DNA of 64,000 nucleotides from Ziziphus jujuba (GCF_031755915.1 NC_083389.1:1708501-1772500); one strand, 5' to 3'. Shown: positions 23,118 to 35,591, counted from the stretch's first letter. Translations and numbers: made by a program. The notes: generated by a model from the letters alone, not told the origin.

Positions 23118-23952
23118 AAGGTCATGGAATCAAGTTAAAGCAGCCTCAAATGCAATCAAAAAGGGCTTGTACGGACAGCATCAACAATTTGGCCGAATTT
23201 ACTGTATTGCTTGCTGGCTTTACTGTATTTTACTGTATTAACCTTTTCTTATTTTTCCAAGCATGGGCAACGTGTGGGACTTCATATTCAGCTTATTTGG
23301 CATCCTAGAAAGCATCTAGAAGCTTATTTGGAGCTCAAAGAGGTCAAAGATTGATCAAAGTCAACTTGATCAAAAGGCTAGCATTTTTAGTTTCCTAATT
23401 TGTTTTTACTTTTTGTTTTAGGAAACTACCATTACTTTTTGGCTTTTATTTATTTATTTTCTGGACAAATAACTTTAGGAAGGTTTTTATTTTATTATTT
23501 CCATTGTAAATTAATTAATTCCTAATTTAATATAAAGGAATTAATTAATCAAACTTAGATTAGGAAAGGAAGTAGAGTTTCGGCCAACCAGGTTTCTTTA
23601 TGTGTGGTGGCTGGTTTTTTTTATGTTCTAGCGTTTTATTTCGTGGCTTTGTAGCCCATTTAAAGGCTTAGTTGTCAATAAGAAAAAAACTTTGATTTGA
23701 TTAAGAAAATACTTGTGAGATTAACTATCTCTTTGTTCTTTGAGAACACCTAAAACACCATTAGAGAATTGGTTGTTTTAGCTTGACTTATCAATAGGTT
23801 TTCCATCCCCTATTATGGCATCTATATTATACCAAGGTTTCTAACCACAGGTTGGTTAGGGGTTGAAGTCAATTCCATTAGAACTTGAACTTAATTAAGA
23901 TCTGGGCTAATATAATACGGGTTTAAGAGTAGGTCGTCCTAGGTTCGTATCA
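22817..23952 (+). repeat. Gypsy B 3' LTR
   Basis: 1,136 bp, TGATGTGATTCC to TTCGTATCA. It carries the 'type 2' tail-coding version ([17 protein letters not shown]), as do element E and the solo LTR at 24407. Confidence 0.95.
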
Positions 23953-24236
23953 ATAGCTATCCTTGGGTTGGATGAATTATCCAAAGAAGATCGCTTAACC
24001 ATAGTAAGAGCACAAAAAATTAAGCGTTTCCTATCACAACCCTTCTTCGTAGCAGAAGTATTTACCGATTCACAAGGGAAATATGTTGGTTTAGCAGAAA
24101 CAATTAGAGGATTTAAATTGATCATTTTTGGTGAATTAGATGGTCTCTTTGAACAAGCTTTTCATTTGGAAGGTAAAATCAATAAAGGTACTGGAAGGCT
24201 ATGAACTTATAAACGGAGAGCAAATTGAAGAAATGA
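23953..24236 (+). pseudogene. atpB: atpB 3' end
   Basis: C-terminal part of the plastid ATP synthase CF1 beta subunit: [26 protein letters not shown] and [13 protein letters not shown] 1-bp deletion near 24190 shifts the frame to an early TGA. The native TGA is still present at 24234-24236, overlapping the atpE ATG by four bases, as in plastomes. The 5' part of atpB is missing because element B lies at the boundary. Confidence 0.95.
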
Positions 24237-25770
24237 CCTTAAATATTTATGTACTGACCCCGAAACGAATTGTTTAGGATTCAGAAGTGAAAGAAATATT
24301 TTATCTACTAATAGTGGACAAATCGGCCTATTACCAAACCACGCACCTATTGCCACAGCTATAGATATCAGTATTTTGAGAATACACCTTAATTACCAAT
24401 GGTTAATGATGCTAATCCGCCCGAACCCGTATAACCGACAACCCGCTGGGGTGCCGATTCGTTACGGATGAAGGTTGGACCAATCACTAGAGCACAAGCC
24501 AAGAAGTTCAAGGATAACCTCACTGTGTTTATTCAAAGGATAAATCATAATCAAGAAGGAATGATCATGACCAAAGAACCTAGACCTGTTTTGCTGATAC
24601 AAGCACTGGAGACTGGTACGGACCCGGGTGACGGTTTTGGTACATTTTTGGTGTCCGGGAAGCATGAAATGGTTCCAATGCTTTATGGGTCCAATACATA
24701 TGCCTAAGAGGTCATGGAATCAAGTTAAAGCAGCCTCAAATGCAATCAAAAAGGGCTTGTACGGACAGCATCAACAATTTGGCCGAATTTGCTGTATTGC
24801 TTGCCGGCTTTACTATATTTTACTGTATTAGCCTTTCTTATTTTTCCAAGTATATGCAACGTGTGGGACTTCATATTCAGCTTAGTTTTCAACCTAAAAA
24901 GCATCTAGAAGCTGATTTGGAGCTCAAAGAGGTCAAAGATTGATCAAAGTCAACTTGATCAAAAGGCTAGCATTTTTAGTTTCCTAATTTGTTTTTACCT
25001 TTTGTTTTAGGAAACTACCATTACTTTTTGGCTTTTATTTATTTATTTTTTGGACAAATAACTTTAGGAAGGTTTTTATTTTATTCTTTCCATCGTAAAT
25101 TAATTAATTCCTAATTTAATATAAAGGAATTAATTAATCAAACTTAGATTAGGAAAGGAAGTATAGTTTCGGCCAACTAGGTTTCTTTATGTGTGGTGGC
25201 CGGTTTTCTTTATGTTCTAGGGTTTTCAAGTTGTCTTTTCAAAGCCTATTTAAAGGCTTCATTATCAATAAGAATTAAGTTTGATTTGATTAAGAAAATA
25301 CTTGTGAGATTAATTATCTCTTTGTTCTTTGAGAACACCTAAAACACCATTAGAGAATTGGTTGTTTTAGCTTGACTTATCAATAGGTTTTCCATCCCCT
25401 ATTGTGGCGTCTACATTATACCAAGGTTTCTAACCACAGGTTGGTTAGGGGTTGACGTCTATTCCATTAGAACTTGAACTTAATTGAGATCCAGGCTAAT
25501 ATAATACGGGTTTAGGAGCAGGTCGTCCTAGGTTCGTATCAGTTAACGATGGCTCTGATGGGTAGTTTTACTAGGATAGGCAATAATGAGATCACTGTTT
25601 TAGTAAATGACACGGAGAAGGGTAGTGACATGGATCCATAGGAAGCTCAACAAACTTTTGAAATAGTAGTAGCTAACTTGAGTAAAGTTAAAGGCAAGAG
25701 AAAAACAATTGAAGCAAATCTCGCTCTTAGATGAGCTAGGACACGAGTAGAGGCTATCAGAAGTTCTATG
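24233..25770 (+). pseudogene. atpE: atpE, split by a solo LTR
   Basis: Epsilon subunit of plastid ATP synthase CF1. The ATG at 24233 begins [10 protein letters not shown], and [26 protein letters not shown] follow up to 24406. After the solo LTR (24407-25541) the frame resumes at 25547 with [16 protein letters not shown] and ends near 25770 (RARTRVEAI). Nonsense changes include TGG-to-TAG after PKRIV and a TAG after GSDMDP. The native C-terminal residues are altered, so the exact end is uncertain. Confidence 0.93.
24407..25541 (+). mobile_element. Gypsy solo LTR in atpE
   Basis: 1,135 bp, TGATGCTAATCC to TTCGTATCA, with a perfect 5-bp TSD GTTAA (24402-24406 and 25542-25546). There is no internal sequence, so it arose by LTR-LTR recombination. 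It is a type 2 LTR whose start encodes [17 protein letters not shown]. Confidence 0.97.
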
Positions 25771-25978
25771 TATGCACCTTATTTTGTTTGCTTCTACCGG
25801 TTGAAAATGAATAAAAATAAAATATGATCAAGTATAATCGACTTCTAGTGAAACAAAAAAATATTTAATTCAAAACTAAATAGATAAATAGATTAGGATG
25901 AAAAAGATACAAAATCAATAAAAGAGCATGAGCAGAAAAATGTATTAGAGACTATTCACGTTGGTATCGAATAAGTTC

Positions 25979-26051
25979 TACCTACAATTGGATTTGAACC
26001 AATGACTCCCGCCGTATGAAAGCAATACTCTAACCACTGAGTTAAGTAGGT
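25979..26051 (-). tRNA. trnM-CAU: tRNA-Met (CAU), plastid elongator type, nearly intact NUPT copy
   Basis: 73 nt in the normal place between atpE and trnV, on the strand opposite atpE. The anticodon CAT is kept. I see one change from the usual plastid sequence, at the T-arm/acceptor boundary. It folds as a tRNA on paper; transcription in the nucleus is not shown. The spacer 25771-25978 is non-coding plastid sequence. Confidence 0.93.
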
Positions 26052-26192
26052 CATTTATCATCATAAAGAGAAACAAGTGTGACCTATCACATTGATAGAT
26101 TATCAAAGGAATATTGTTTATAAGTAATACCAATCAAATGAATCAAAGAGGTATGATGTTGGATCATGTAATATTCATCTTGATAAGAAATT

Positions 26193-27319
26193 TGATACGA
26201 ACCTAGGACGACCTAGACTAAACCCATATTATATTAGTCCGGATCTAATTATGTTCAAGTTCTAATGGTCACCTTGACCCCTAACCAACCTATGATTAGA
26301 AACCTTGGTATAATGAAGATGCCACAATAGGTGATGGATATCCTATTGATAAGTCAAACTAAAGCAGTCATTCACTAATGGCGTTTTAGGTGTTCAAAAG
26401 AACAAAGAGAAATTCAATTTCACAAAATAAATTCTGAATATTATTAATGGTGTGTTCTTCCTAAAAACAAGCCCTTTATAGGCAGAGAGAAAACAAAATA
26501 AAACCCTAAAAATAAAAGGGAAAATCAGCCAATAGGATTAGGAAACTAGCATGGCCGAATTTTCTCTCTCCTTTCCTAAACTAATTTTGATTAATTAAGT
26601 CCTTTCTTTTGAATTAGGAATTAATTAATTTACAATTAGAATAATAAAATAATAAATTTCTTAAACTTATTTATCCAGCAAATAAATAAATAAAAACCAA
26701 AAGTAAAGGTAATTTCCTAAAACAAAAAGTAGAAATAAAATTAGAAAACTAAAATACTATCTTTTTGACTAAGTTGACTTTGACCAACCTTTGACCAATT
26801 TAAGCTCCAAATCAACTTCCATATGCTTTGTAGTATGCCAAATAAGCTGATCATAAAGTCCCGCATGTTGCCTTTGCTTGGAGGAAATAGAAAAATCCAA
26901 CTCAACAAAATACAGTAAAGCTAGTGGGTAATACAGCAAAACCGGCCAAATTGTCATGTTGTGCACACAGCCCCTTTTTGGATGCCTTTGAAGCTGCCTT
27001 GACTTGATTCCATGACCTCTTAGACATATTTATGGAATACATGAAGCATTGGAACCATTTCATGCTGCCCGGACTCCATAAATGCACTAAAACTGCTACC
27101 CAAGTCCATATCGGCTTCCACCACTTGTATGCTCAAAACAGGTCTTGGATCTTCGGGTATGAACAAGCACCTTTGAGTATGAATTAATCCCTGGATAAAG
27201 GCAGCAAGGTTGTCCCTAAACTCATAGCTTAAGGCCTAGTGATCAGCTTGGTCTTCATCCTTATCGAGTCAGCACCCTAGAGGGTTGTCAGTTGTGCGAG
27301 CACGGGCAGATTCGCATCA
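26193..27319 (-). repeat. Gypsy C 3' LTR (left copy)
   Basis: 1,127 bp from TGATACGAACC to TTCGCATCA on the top strand, the reverse complement of the family LTR. It is clearly diverged from the right copy at 32202-33331, so this insertion is older than elements E and copia. Confidence 0.94.
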
Positions 27320-27332
27320 TTCCCCTCCTCTT
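27320..27332 (-). promoter_or_regulatory. Gypsy C polypurine tract
   Basis: Reads AAGAGGAGGGGAA on the minus strand, next to the 3' LTR, identical to the tract in A, B and E. Confidence 0.9.
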
Positions 27333-30300
27333 GAAAAGGATTTGCCCTCAAATATAAATCATAACATACAGAAAAAAGAAGAAAAATCAGCAACATTAAA
27401 TGTAGCACTAACATTATACTCACCCGGCAAATCAAGTTTGTAAGCATTGTCATTTATCCGCTCCAAAACTTGAAAAGGTCTATCTCCACGCCGCATAAGC
27501 TTGGACTTCATTTGCTCGAGAAACCTCTCCTTTCTTAGGTGCAACCAAATCCAAATCTCCAGTTCAAAGAAAACTTGTTTTCGGCCTTGATTAGCGTTCC
27601 TTGCATATTGCTCGGTCCTCCTCTCAATATTTGCCTTAGTCTTTTCATGAATCTGCTTCACAAAATCAGCTTTTTGTTTTCCATCTGGGTTAGCACGTTC
27701 ACTTAAAGATAAAGGTGTTAAATCTAATGGATTTAAAGGATTAAACCCATAAAAAATTTCAAAGAGTAAATTTAGTTGCTGAATGCAAAGATCTATTATA
27801 AGAAAATTCAACATGTAGTAAACATTCCTCCCAAGTTCCTAAATTTCTAGTAATTAATGCTCTCAACAATGTAGACAAAGTTCTATTCACTACTTTGGTT
27901 TGTCCATCAGTTTGTGGATGACAAGTAGTTGAAAATAAAAGCTTAGTACCTAAATTAGCCCACAAAGTTTTCCAAAAATAACTTAATAACTTAGCATCCC
28001 TATCCAAAACAATAGTCCTAGGATTCCATGCAATCTCACAATTTTTTTGAAAAATAAATTAGCAACATTATATGCATCATCAGTTTTATTACATGCAATA
28101 AAATGTGCGATCTTAGAAAATCTATCTATAACAAAAAAAATTGAATCCTTACTGTCCTTGACCTAGGAAAACTAAGAATAAAATCCATAGACAAATCTAC
28201 CCAAGGATAAGAAGGAGTCGGCAAAAATTTGGCAAAACTAGTTAAGGTGCATTACATAATTTTTCTTTCAACAAATTAAAAGATTTTTCTTGTACTTCCC
28301 CCCATTTAAAGCCAACATTCTTCTTTACAACTTCATTCAAAGGTGGTGCGATGGTGCCAAAGTCCTTGACAAATCTTCGATAGAAACTTGCCAAACCATG
28401 AAAGCTCCTCATTTGCATGATAGATGTTGGTGTTGGCCACTCCTTGATTGCTTGAACTTTGGATTGATCAACTTTGATTCCTGCCGCATTTACTATAAAT
28501 CCTAGAAAAACAAGCTCATCTTTGCAAAAGTCATACTTTTTCATGTTAGCAAACAATCTTTCTTTCTTAAGAATATTGAAAACTTGCCTAAGATGTTCTA
28601 CATGCTCATTTAAGTTTCGACTATACACTAAAATATCATCAAAGTACACATGCAAGCACCATGCAATTCATCAAGCATATCATCTAATCTAGGAATTGGA
28701 TGTCTATATTTGATGGTGATATTATTTATAGCCCTACAATTGACACACATTCTCCAAGAACCATCTTTTTTAGGCACTAATAAAACAGGAACAACACATA
28801 GACTCATACTCTCATGAATGTACCCTTTATCAAGCAGCTCACTTACCTACCTTTGTAGCTCCTTTGTTTCTTTGGGATTAGTTCTATATGTAGGTCTATT
28901 TGGTATGGAAGCCCCTGGAACAAAGTAAATTTGATGTTCAATCCCTTTAATAGGTGGTAATCCATTTGGAGTTCCATCCAGAAAGACATCTCCAAAAGCT
29001 TGCAAACGAGAAAGAATTGAATTTGGCAATTCAAGTTCTTCAAAGTTAGCTTGATCATTAAAATAATTATCTTTATAAATCATGATCGGCAATGGTTTCT
29101 TACTGAAGATAGCTTTGTTAACATCCCTAAAACTTAAATAAAAATTTTTATTTTTCCTTTCTTTTCTTTCTTTTCCTTTCTCTCTCTCGGCCACTACACA
29201 CCTTTCCTTTCCCTTGGGTTTCTCACTATGGCTCTCGGGTTTCTCTATTTTTCTCACTCCCCTTTTAGATTTCTCATGGTTTTCCCACTAAGTTTGTGTT
29301 TTATAATGCTTATCTTGGACAGCAAGCTTGGACTTACCTTCTTGGATGGTTTTGAAGCTGTTGGTGCCAGACTAGCTTTGTCCTTGAGTTTTTTGGCCTC
29401 CCTTCTTCGTTGTATTTGTAATTGGTCTCTATACACTTCCTTGGGAGTCAATGGCTCATTTAAATCTAAAAGAAATACAATTCTCTCGACCATAATGAAT
29501 AGCATCTTTATCAAATTGCCATGGTCTACCTAATAGAATATATCCGGCATGCATAGGCGCAACATCACACAAAACAACATCCACATACTTATCTATGCTA
29601 AATTTTACCTTGGCTTGTTTATTCACTTTCATCTCACCACTATCATTAAGCCATTGTAACCTATAAGGTTTGGGACGTTTAATTGTTGCTAAGCCTAATT
29701 TATCAACCACAATGTTACTAATTACATTTGTACAACTCCCACTATCAATTATCATACTACAAAATTTACCTTGGATTTCACATCGGGTGTGGAAGATGTT
29801 TTCCCTTTGAACTTGATCCTCATCCTTGTATACAGCAAGTACTCTCGTGGAAACCAAGTTTAATTCAGCATTGGGTGCATGGAGTGTCTCGGCTTCATCT
29901 TCAAGTTCTTCCTTTCCTTGTTTGGTCTCACACTCACTTTCTTCACTTTCCGATTCTAGCTCACCATTAACCTTTAACACCATGATTCTTTTATTCGGGC
30001 ATTGGCTAGCAATGTGTCCTCATCCCTGGCACTTAAAACAAATAATTTCTCTTGATCTGAAGGTTTAGGATCAGATTTTACCTCATTCTTTAGTGCTTGG
30101 ACAGATTCGGTTCTAGCCTCTCTCTTCAATCGATTTGAACTTTCTTCTCCAACTTTCGGCTTTGGCTTGTTTTCAAAGGTAGGATTATTTCTCCAGCCAC
30201 TTGGATTTGATCTTCTTCTATTGGAAACAACTCCAAACTATGAGCCTACACCCCTTCTCTCAAATTGATGCTCTAATTTAATAGCCACATGCAACATCTC

Positions 30301-31166
30301 CTCCAATTCCACAAATTGTTGCAATTCTAGTTGATTGGCTATCTGGCAATTCTAGTTGATTGGCTATCTGGCAATCCACCAAGAAACCTTGCCATGGTTG
30401 CTTCTCTATCTTGATTCATGCTTAACCTCATCACAAGCATCTCCATCTCCTGGTAATAATCCTCCATGGACCTACTTCCTTGAAATAAATATTGAAGCTT
30501 TTGATGCAGCAACCTATGATAGTGTGATGGTACAAATTGCTTCCTTGTGGCTCATTTCATTTGTTACCATGTAGTGATCAATTCGTCACCTACTCTCCTT
30601 TGAGTGTTTTGTTCATTAGTCCACCATTGGAGTGCATAATGTCCAAACTCCATTGCTGCCAATTTAACTTTCTTGGCCTCCGAATAGTTGTGACAATCAA
30701 AAATCATCTCCATTCACTCCTCCCATTCCAAGTACGCCTCCAAGTCACGTTTTCCCATGAAAGGTGGTATGTTTACCTTGATGTTGCCAAGATTATCATC
30801 TACCTCCTCTCTCCTATGCCTCCCATGGCCTAGCCTCTCTTGGACAGCAAGTGTTTCATCCATTCCTTCTTTGAAATCATCTCCAAAATTTTCCTCTTGA
30901 AACTCCTCTCTAGGTCGCCCACAGCCTCCTCTACCTCCATGGAACTCTGGCCTCAATTTTGGTCCACCATGAGATGTTTCTATTCTATCCATCATTTGAT
31001 TTATGTTGTCATCTTGAGCATTCATCCGCTATAGTCACTCCAAAACAGCCCTTATGTCCGTTTGGCCGCTACTCCCTGTAGCTCGGGAATCACCATGCAA
31101 TCCGATGGATTCTTCTTCATTCATTCTTGGTGGTGGATCTCCTTTTCTTAACCTTGAATCTTCCAT
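27333..31166 (-). pseudogene. Gypsy C gag-pol relic
   Basis: The start ATG lies at 31164-31166. Gag pieces (31025-30714: EAYLEWEE), protease (29983-29456: [10 protein letters not shown]), the linker (29514-28847: NFYLSFRDVNKAI) and the start of RT ([13 protein letters not shown], about 28930-28885; DGSWRMC further left) are readable. RT is then deleted from the conserved DELHGAC block to the YFDDIL block, at about 28650. Frame 28655-28242 gives the rest of RT ([26 protein letters not shown]). RNase H and the integrase zinc finger are deleted near 28240. The integrase core (WVDLSMDFI, then CHPQTDGQT) and tail (27814-27359) follow. There are several stops and frameshifts, including a 25-bp tandem duplication in gag at 30321-30370. 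Confidence 0.92.
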
Positions 31167-32187
31167 GTTAGTATAAATAATGCAAAATAAAATAAATTAT
31201 CACCAAAAATCACTCCCTCACGTGTTTCACTCAATCAAGGCCTCAACACTCATATTTTCACACTAGTTTCGGCTTTTACCCTTTTTTAAACTCACACACT
31301 CTTGCCTTTTTCCACTCAAAGAATTATCTCAAAGTTCTAATTAAAATAACCACAAAACAGCAACTAGATCACGAATATTTTTAATTAAACTTATCAACAA
31401 AACAATAGTAAAAATCAAGTAATATCGAATGAATTTAAAATACCTAAATTTTGGCTTTTCTAGGCAAAATGAGGCAAATTACATGAAAATTTTGGAATCA
31501 ATAAAAACTAGACTAGATGGTAAGAAATTAAAGGTTCAAGAATAAAAATTTAGAAAAGGAATTTCAAACTCGAATAAGAATCAATTCGAACAAAATTAAA
31601 GAATAGTGTTGGTTGTTGTTCTTGTAATTCTAGTTTTGTATCAATTCCTTTAACTAGTTTTAATCCAAATAAATTTGAGCACCCAAAATTCAAATATCCA
31701 GCAACAAAAATAATTCTCCAGAAACTCCAACTATTGAATAAATAATCAACAAAACAGCAGCTCCAAGAAATTTCCAGCAACAAATTTCAACACCAAATTC
31801 AATGAACCGAATTTTTCTTTTTATTTGGCTTTTTCCTTCTTCTCCTTTTTTTTTTTTTAACTCACAGAACATAAGACAACCGCAGTAGCAAGAATCAACT
31901 TCAATATTACAATTCCAACACCAAACAATCACCAAACCTATGACCTCCCAAACAAAATACAAATTGTCCATTTTTTTTTTTTTGTTCGGCTTTTCTTTCC
32001 TTTCTCTTTTCTTTTTTTTTTTTTAATATATGAAAGCAAATATTGAAGACTAAAGCCGCAAATAAAGTCAACAACAAACTAAATTTCCAAGAAAATGAAG
32101 AAACAACCTTAACCTAATGCTAAAATTGCAGATTAACACAAAAATGAAGAAACCAAATAAAGATAGGTCAAACCTGAACAAAGTTCA
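31167..32187 (-). other. Gypsy C 5' leader with T/A tracts
   Basis: Untranslated leader homologous to 16586-17758 and 44916-46103, with poly-T runs on the top strand (31846-31858, 31971-31984, 32010-32025). No gene is seen. Confidence 0.8.
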
Positions 32188-32199
32188 GCTCTGATACCA
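32188..32199 (-). promoter_or_regulatory. Gypsy C primer-binding site
   Basis: TGGTATCAGAGC on the minus strand, two bases from the 5' LTR; initiator tRNA-Met type. Confidence 0.92.
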
Positions 32200-32201
32200 A
32201 A

Positions 32202-33331
32202 TGATACGAACCTAGGACAACCTGCACCTAAACCTGTATTATATTAGCCTAGATCTAATTATGTTCAAGTTCTAATGGTCACCTTGACCCCTAACCAATC
32301 TGCGACCAGAAATCTTAGCATAATGAAGATGCCACAATAGGTGACGGATATCCTATTGGTAAGTTAAACTAGAACACTCATTCACTAATGGTGTTTTAGG
32401 TGTTCAAAAGAACAAAGAGAAATTCAATCTCACAAAATAAATTCTGAATATTATTAATGGTGTGTTCTTCCTCAGAAACAATCCCTTTTATAGGCTAAGA
32501 GAAAACAAAATAAAACCCTAAAAACAAAAGGGAAAACCAGCATATAGGATTAGGAAACTAGCATGGCCGAATTTTCTCTCTCCTTTCCTAAACTAGTTTT
32601 GATTAATTAATTCTTTTATTTTGAACTAGGAATTAATTAATTTACGATGAGAATAATAAAATAATAACTTTTCTAAACTTATTTTTCCAGAAAATACATA
32701 AATAAAAACCAAATGTAAAGGTAATTTCCCAAAACAAAAAGTAGAAATCAAATTAGGAAACTAAAATACTATCTCTTTTACTAACTTGACTTTAACAAAT
32801 CTTTGACCAACATAGGCTCCAAATTAGCTCCCATATGCTTTGTAGGATACCAAATAAGCTGATCCTAAGGTACCACACATTGCCCTTGATTGGAGGAAAA
32901 AGAAAAAGCCAACTCAGTAAAATACAGTAAAGCAGCGGGTAATACAGTAAAACCGGCCAAATTGTCATGTTGTGTGCATAGCCCCTTTTTGGATGCCTTT
33001 GAATCTTCCTTGAATTGGTTCCATGACCTCTTATACATATGTATTGAATCCATGAAGCATTGGAACCATTTCATGCTGCCCAGACTCCATAAATGCACCA
33101 AAATCGCTACCCGTGTCCGTATCAACTTCCACCACTTGTATGCTCAAAACAAGTCTTGGATCTTCGAGTATGGACAAGCCCTCTTGAGTATGAGTTACTC
33201 CCTGGATAAAGGCAGCAAATTTTTCCCTCAATCTCTTAGCTTGAGCCCTAGTGATCGACTCAGTTTTCATCCGTATCAGATCAGAACCCAAGAGGATTGT
33301 CGGTTGTGTGGGCACGGGCCAATTTGCATCT
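32202..33331 (-). repeat. Gypsy C 5' LTR (right copy)
   Basis: 1,130 bp. The minus strand encodes a third version of the LTR tail (LIRMKTESITRAQAKRL), open for 94 codons from 33315. The terminal base is changed from A to T on the top strand. TSD AAATT follows. Confidence 0.93.
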
Positions 33332-33368
33332 AAATTATCTACATGATAAAATATGTATCACAAGCATA

Positions 33369-33986
33369 AAGGCTACAGCTTAGTTAGGTAGAGCACTTTG
33401 TTTACATGCACGCCAATGTTTTTCAGAGGAGTCCATCATGGAATCAAAAGATTTGATCTTATTGAAAAGTTGATGTCTTTTAGAGGTTTGGTCCGATTCG
33501 GATTCGAGCACCCATGTAGGCGCCAATATAGAACCCATCATTAAGTTGAGATAGTGATAAGGTGAATACCCTATTTATTCAATGCTAGGCATAATGAGTA
33601 TAAGGACCTAAAAAAAAAAATTATATTTTCGTTCTATCTTACAAACTTTACGGTGTATGAAGTTTCATATTTGATTCAAACGGGGTGATAGAGACCCCAT
33701 TAACTTAATTTGATCAAGGCCAGAAGTAGACCTATGTCAGAATAAACCTTCTTCGAAACACTTTGGTAGTGCTCCAGGATTGGAATTCACATAATGAATC
33801 AGGGCACATGGAGCCATCTTTTTATCTTTCTGTCGTTCAAAAAATATGGTAGACTAACCGATTAACGAAAGAGTCCAATGCACAAAAATGCATGTTGGGT
33901 CTTTGAAACAGTTCAAATTATTTTGATAATAATAAGTTTGATTTGTTTTACTAAGAAGGTCTACGGTTCGAGTCCGTATAGTCCTA
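33369..33986 (+). pseudogene. trnV-UAC: tRNA-Val (UAC), split by its group II intron
   Basis: 5' exon 33369-33407 (39 nt, the normal length) with the anticodon-loop start TTTACA. 3' exon 33952-33986 (35 nt) with the T arm GGTTCGAGTCC. Between them is about 544 bp of intron starting GCACGCC where GTGCG is usual. Changes in the anticodon stem (ACTTTGT for ACCTCGT) and an altered intron 5' end make it non-functional. Confidence 0.93.
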
Positions 33987-34499
33987 TAAACCTAACACCT
34001 ATAATTATAATTATAATATAAAAAAGAAAAAAATTATTATTTATAGAATATTAAAATATTAATAATTTTTGATAATTTATATAATATTCTATATTCTAAT
34101 TTAGAATTAATTCTAATTTGGAATTTTATTTATAATATAGAATAGAAATATAGAAAGAACTAAAAAAAAAAATTTAAATTTTGAAGTCCTTTTCTTTAAT
34201 TCTTTAGATTTAGTTAGATTTAGAGATAATCTAATCAGATTATCTGAAGTGAGGCGAAACCAAGTGAGGTTTATTTGTATAAGAGCAATATAAACAATAT
34301 GTATTCTATCTATATCGAAATAAATGTTATAGGCAATAGAAATAAAATGGAATTAGAATTATAGTTTATAATGGCTATGGATAATCTTGAAACGAGACAT
34401 ATACCACAGCACTAAGCAATTATAGATGACTTGACAATTAATTCCAATTCAAATCAATTAATCCGGTATATTTTCCACATTATCAATTGGAGTACATTT
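33987..34499. other. trnV to ndhC spacer
   Basis: AT-rich plastid intergenic sequence with short A/T inverted repeats (34030-34140). No gene is seen. Confidence 0.85.
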
Positions 34500-34859
34500 A
34501 TGTTTTTGCTTTACGAATATGGTATTTTATGGGCATTTATAATAATATCAAGTGTTATTCCTATTTTGGCATTTTTGATTTCCAGAGTTTTAGGCCCCAG
34601 CAAAGGACCCGAAAAACTTTTGAGTTATGAATCAGGATTAGAACCAATGGGGGATGCTTGGTTACAATTTCGACTCTGTTATTATATGTTTGCTTTCGTT
34701 TTTGTTGTTTTGGATGTTGAAACGGTTTTTCTTTATCCATGGGCAATGAGTTTTGATGTATTGGGGGCATCCATATTTATAGAAGCTTTAATTTTCACGT
34801 TTATCCTAATTGTTGGTTCAATTTATGCATGGTAAAAAGGAGCTTTGGAATGGTCTTAA
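34500..34859 (+). pseudogene. ndhC: ndhC, almost intact with one stop
   Basis: NDH-complex membrane subunit 3 (120 residues in plastomes). The ATG at 34500 gives [16 protein letters not shown], then [39 protein letters not shown] and an EALIF helix. The frame has one 3-bp deletion near [14 protein letters not shown] at 34833-34835 replaces the Arg codon before KGALEWS. The native TAA is at 34857-34859 in the same frame. The longer open frame from 34431 starts upstream and is not the plastid start. Confidence 0.96.
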
Positions 34860-34909
34860 CTCTTGAATATTCATCAGACAATAAATAAAAAAATGTATTT
34901 GAAACAGTT

Positions 34910-35591
34910 ATGAATTCCATTATTGAGTTTTTCCCTTCCTTAATTGAACAATCCAAAATTTAGTTATTTCAACTACATCAGGTGATCTTTCAAATTGGTC
35001 AAGACTCTCCAGTTTATGGCCGCTTCTCTATGGTACCAGTTGTTGCTTTATTGAATTTGCTTCATTAATAGGATCGCGATTCAACTTTGATTGTTATGGG
35101 CTAGTGCCAAGATCTAGTCCTAGACAGGCTAACCTAATTTTAATAATGGGTATAGTAACAATGAAAATGGCCCCTTCCTTAGTGAGATTATATGAACAAA
35201 TGTCTGAACCGATATATGTTATTACTATGGGAGCATGTACAATAACAAGGGGGATGTTCAGTACTGATTCTTAAAGTACTGTTCGGGGGGTCGATAAGTT
35301 GATTCCCGTAGATGTCTATTTGCCCAGTTGTCCACCTAAACCATAGGCCGTTATAGATGCTATAACAAAACTTCGGAAGAAAATATCTTGAGAAATCAAT
35401 GAAGATTGAATTAGATCTTAATAGGTGAATCGAAGTTTTACTACAACCACAAGTTTCGTGTTGGACGCAGTACTCATACGGGAAATTATAATCAAGGATT
35501 ACTCTATCAACCACCATCTACTTCAGAGATCCCCCCAAAAACACTTTTCAAATACAAAAGTTCAATATCTTCCCATGAATTAGTGAATTAG
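34910..35591 (+). pseudogene. ndhK: ndhK
   Basis: NdhK is the NDH-complex subunit that normally carries an iron-sulfur cluster. The frame from ATG 34910 (MNSI) shows [58 protein letters not shown] and DVYLPSCPPKP. The cluster-ligand region is altered: the Cys before PP is kept but the preceding Gly is Ser. Stops include TAA after FSTDS (about 35273) and TAG after PPKP (about 35345). It ends at 35589-35591 (ELVN then TAG). It follows ndhC in the usual gene order. Confidence 0.94.

Larger units (their letters stand above)
21759..23952 (+). mobile_element. Gypsy element B, 5'-truncated, inserted in atpB
   Basis: Internal sequence starting mid-frame (equivalent to about 19585 in element A), then purine tract AAGAGGAGGGGAA (22804-22816) and a full LTR (22817-23952). 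atpB resumes right after the LTR at ATAGC. Its left end and left TSD are missing because element A abuts it. It has the same RT/integrase-deleted design as A. Confidence 0.88.
26193..33331 (-). mobile_element. Gypsy element C, reverse, internally deleted, between trnM and trnV
   Basis: 7,139 bp with both LTRs (26193-27319 and 32202-33331) and TSD AAATT (26188-26192 and 33332-33336). The outermost base of the right end is T where A is expected, so the terminal TG/CA pair is damaged. The primer site (32188-32199) and purine tract (27320-27332) are present. Internal coding is heavily mutated and lacks the RT core and RNase H. The flanks join to the continuous plastid trnM-trnV spacer. Confidence 0.95.

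Noticed and set aside
25979..26051. trnM-CAU as an active nuclear tRNA gene
   Set aside because: Although nearly intact, it is embedded in dead plastid DNA with no evidence of expression; listed as a NUPT copy only.
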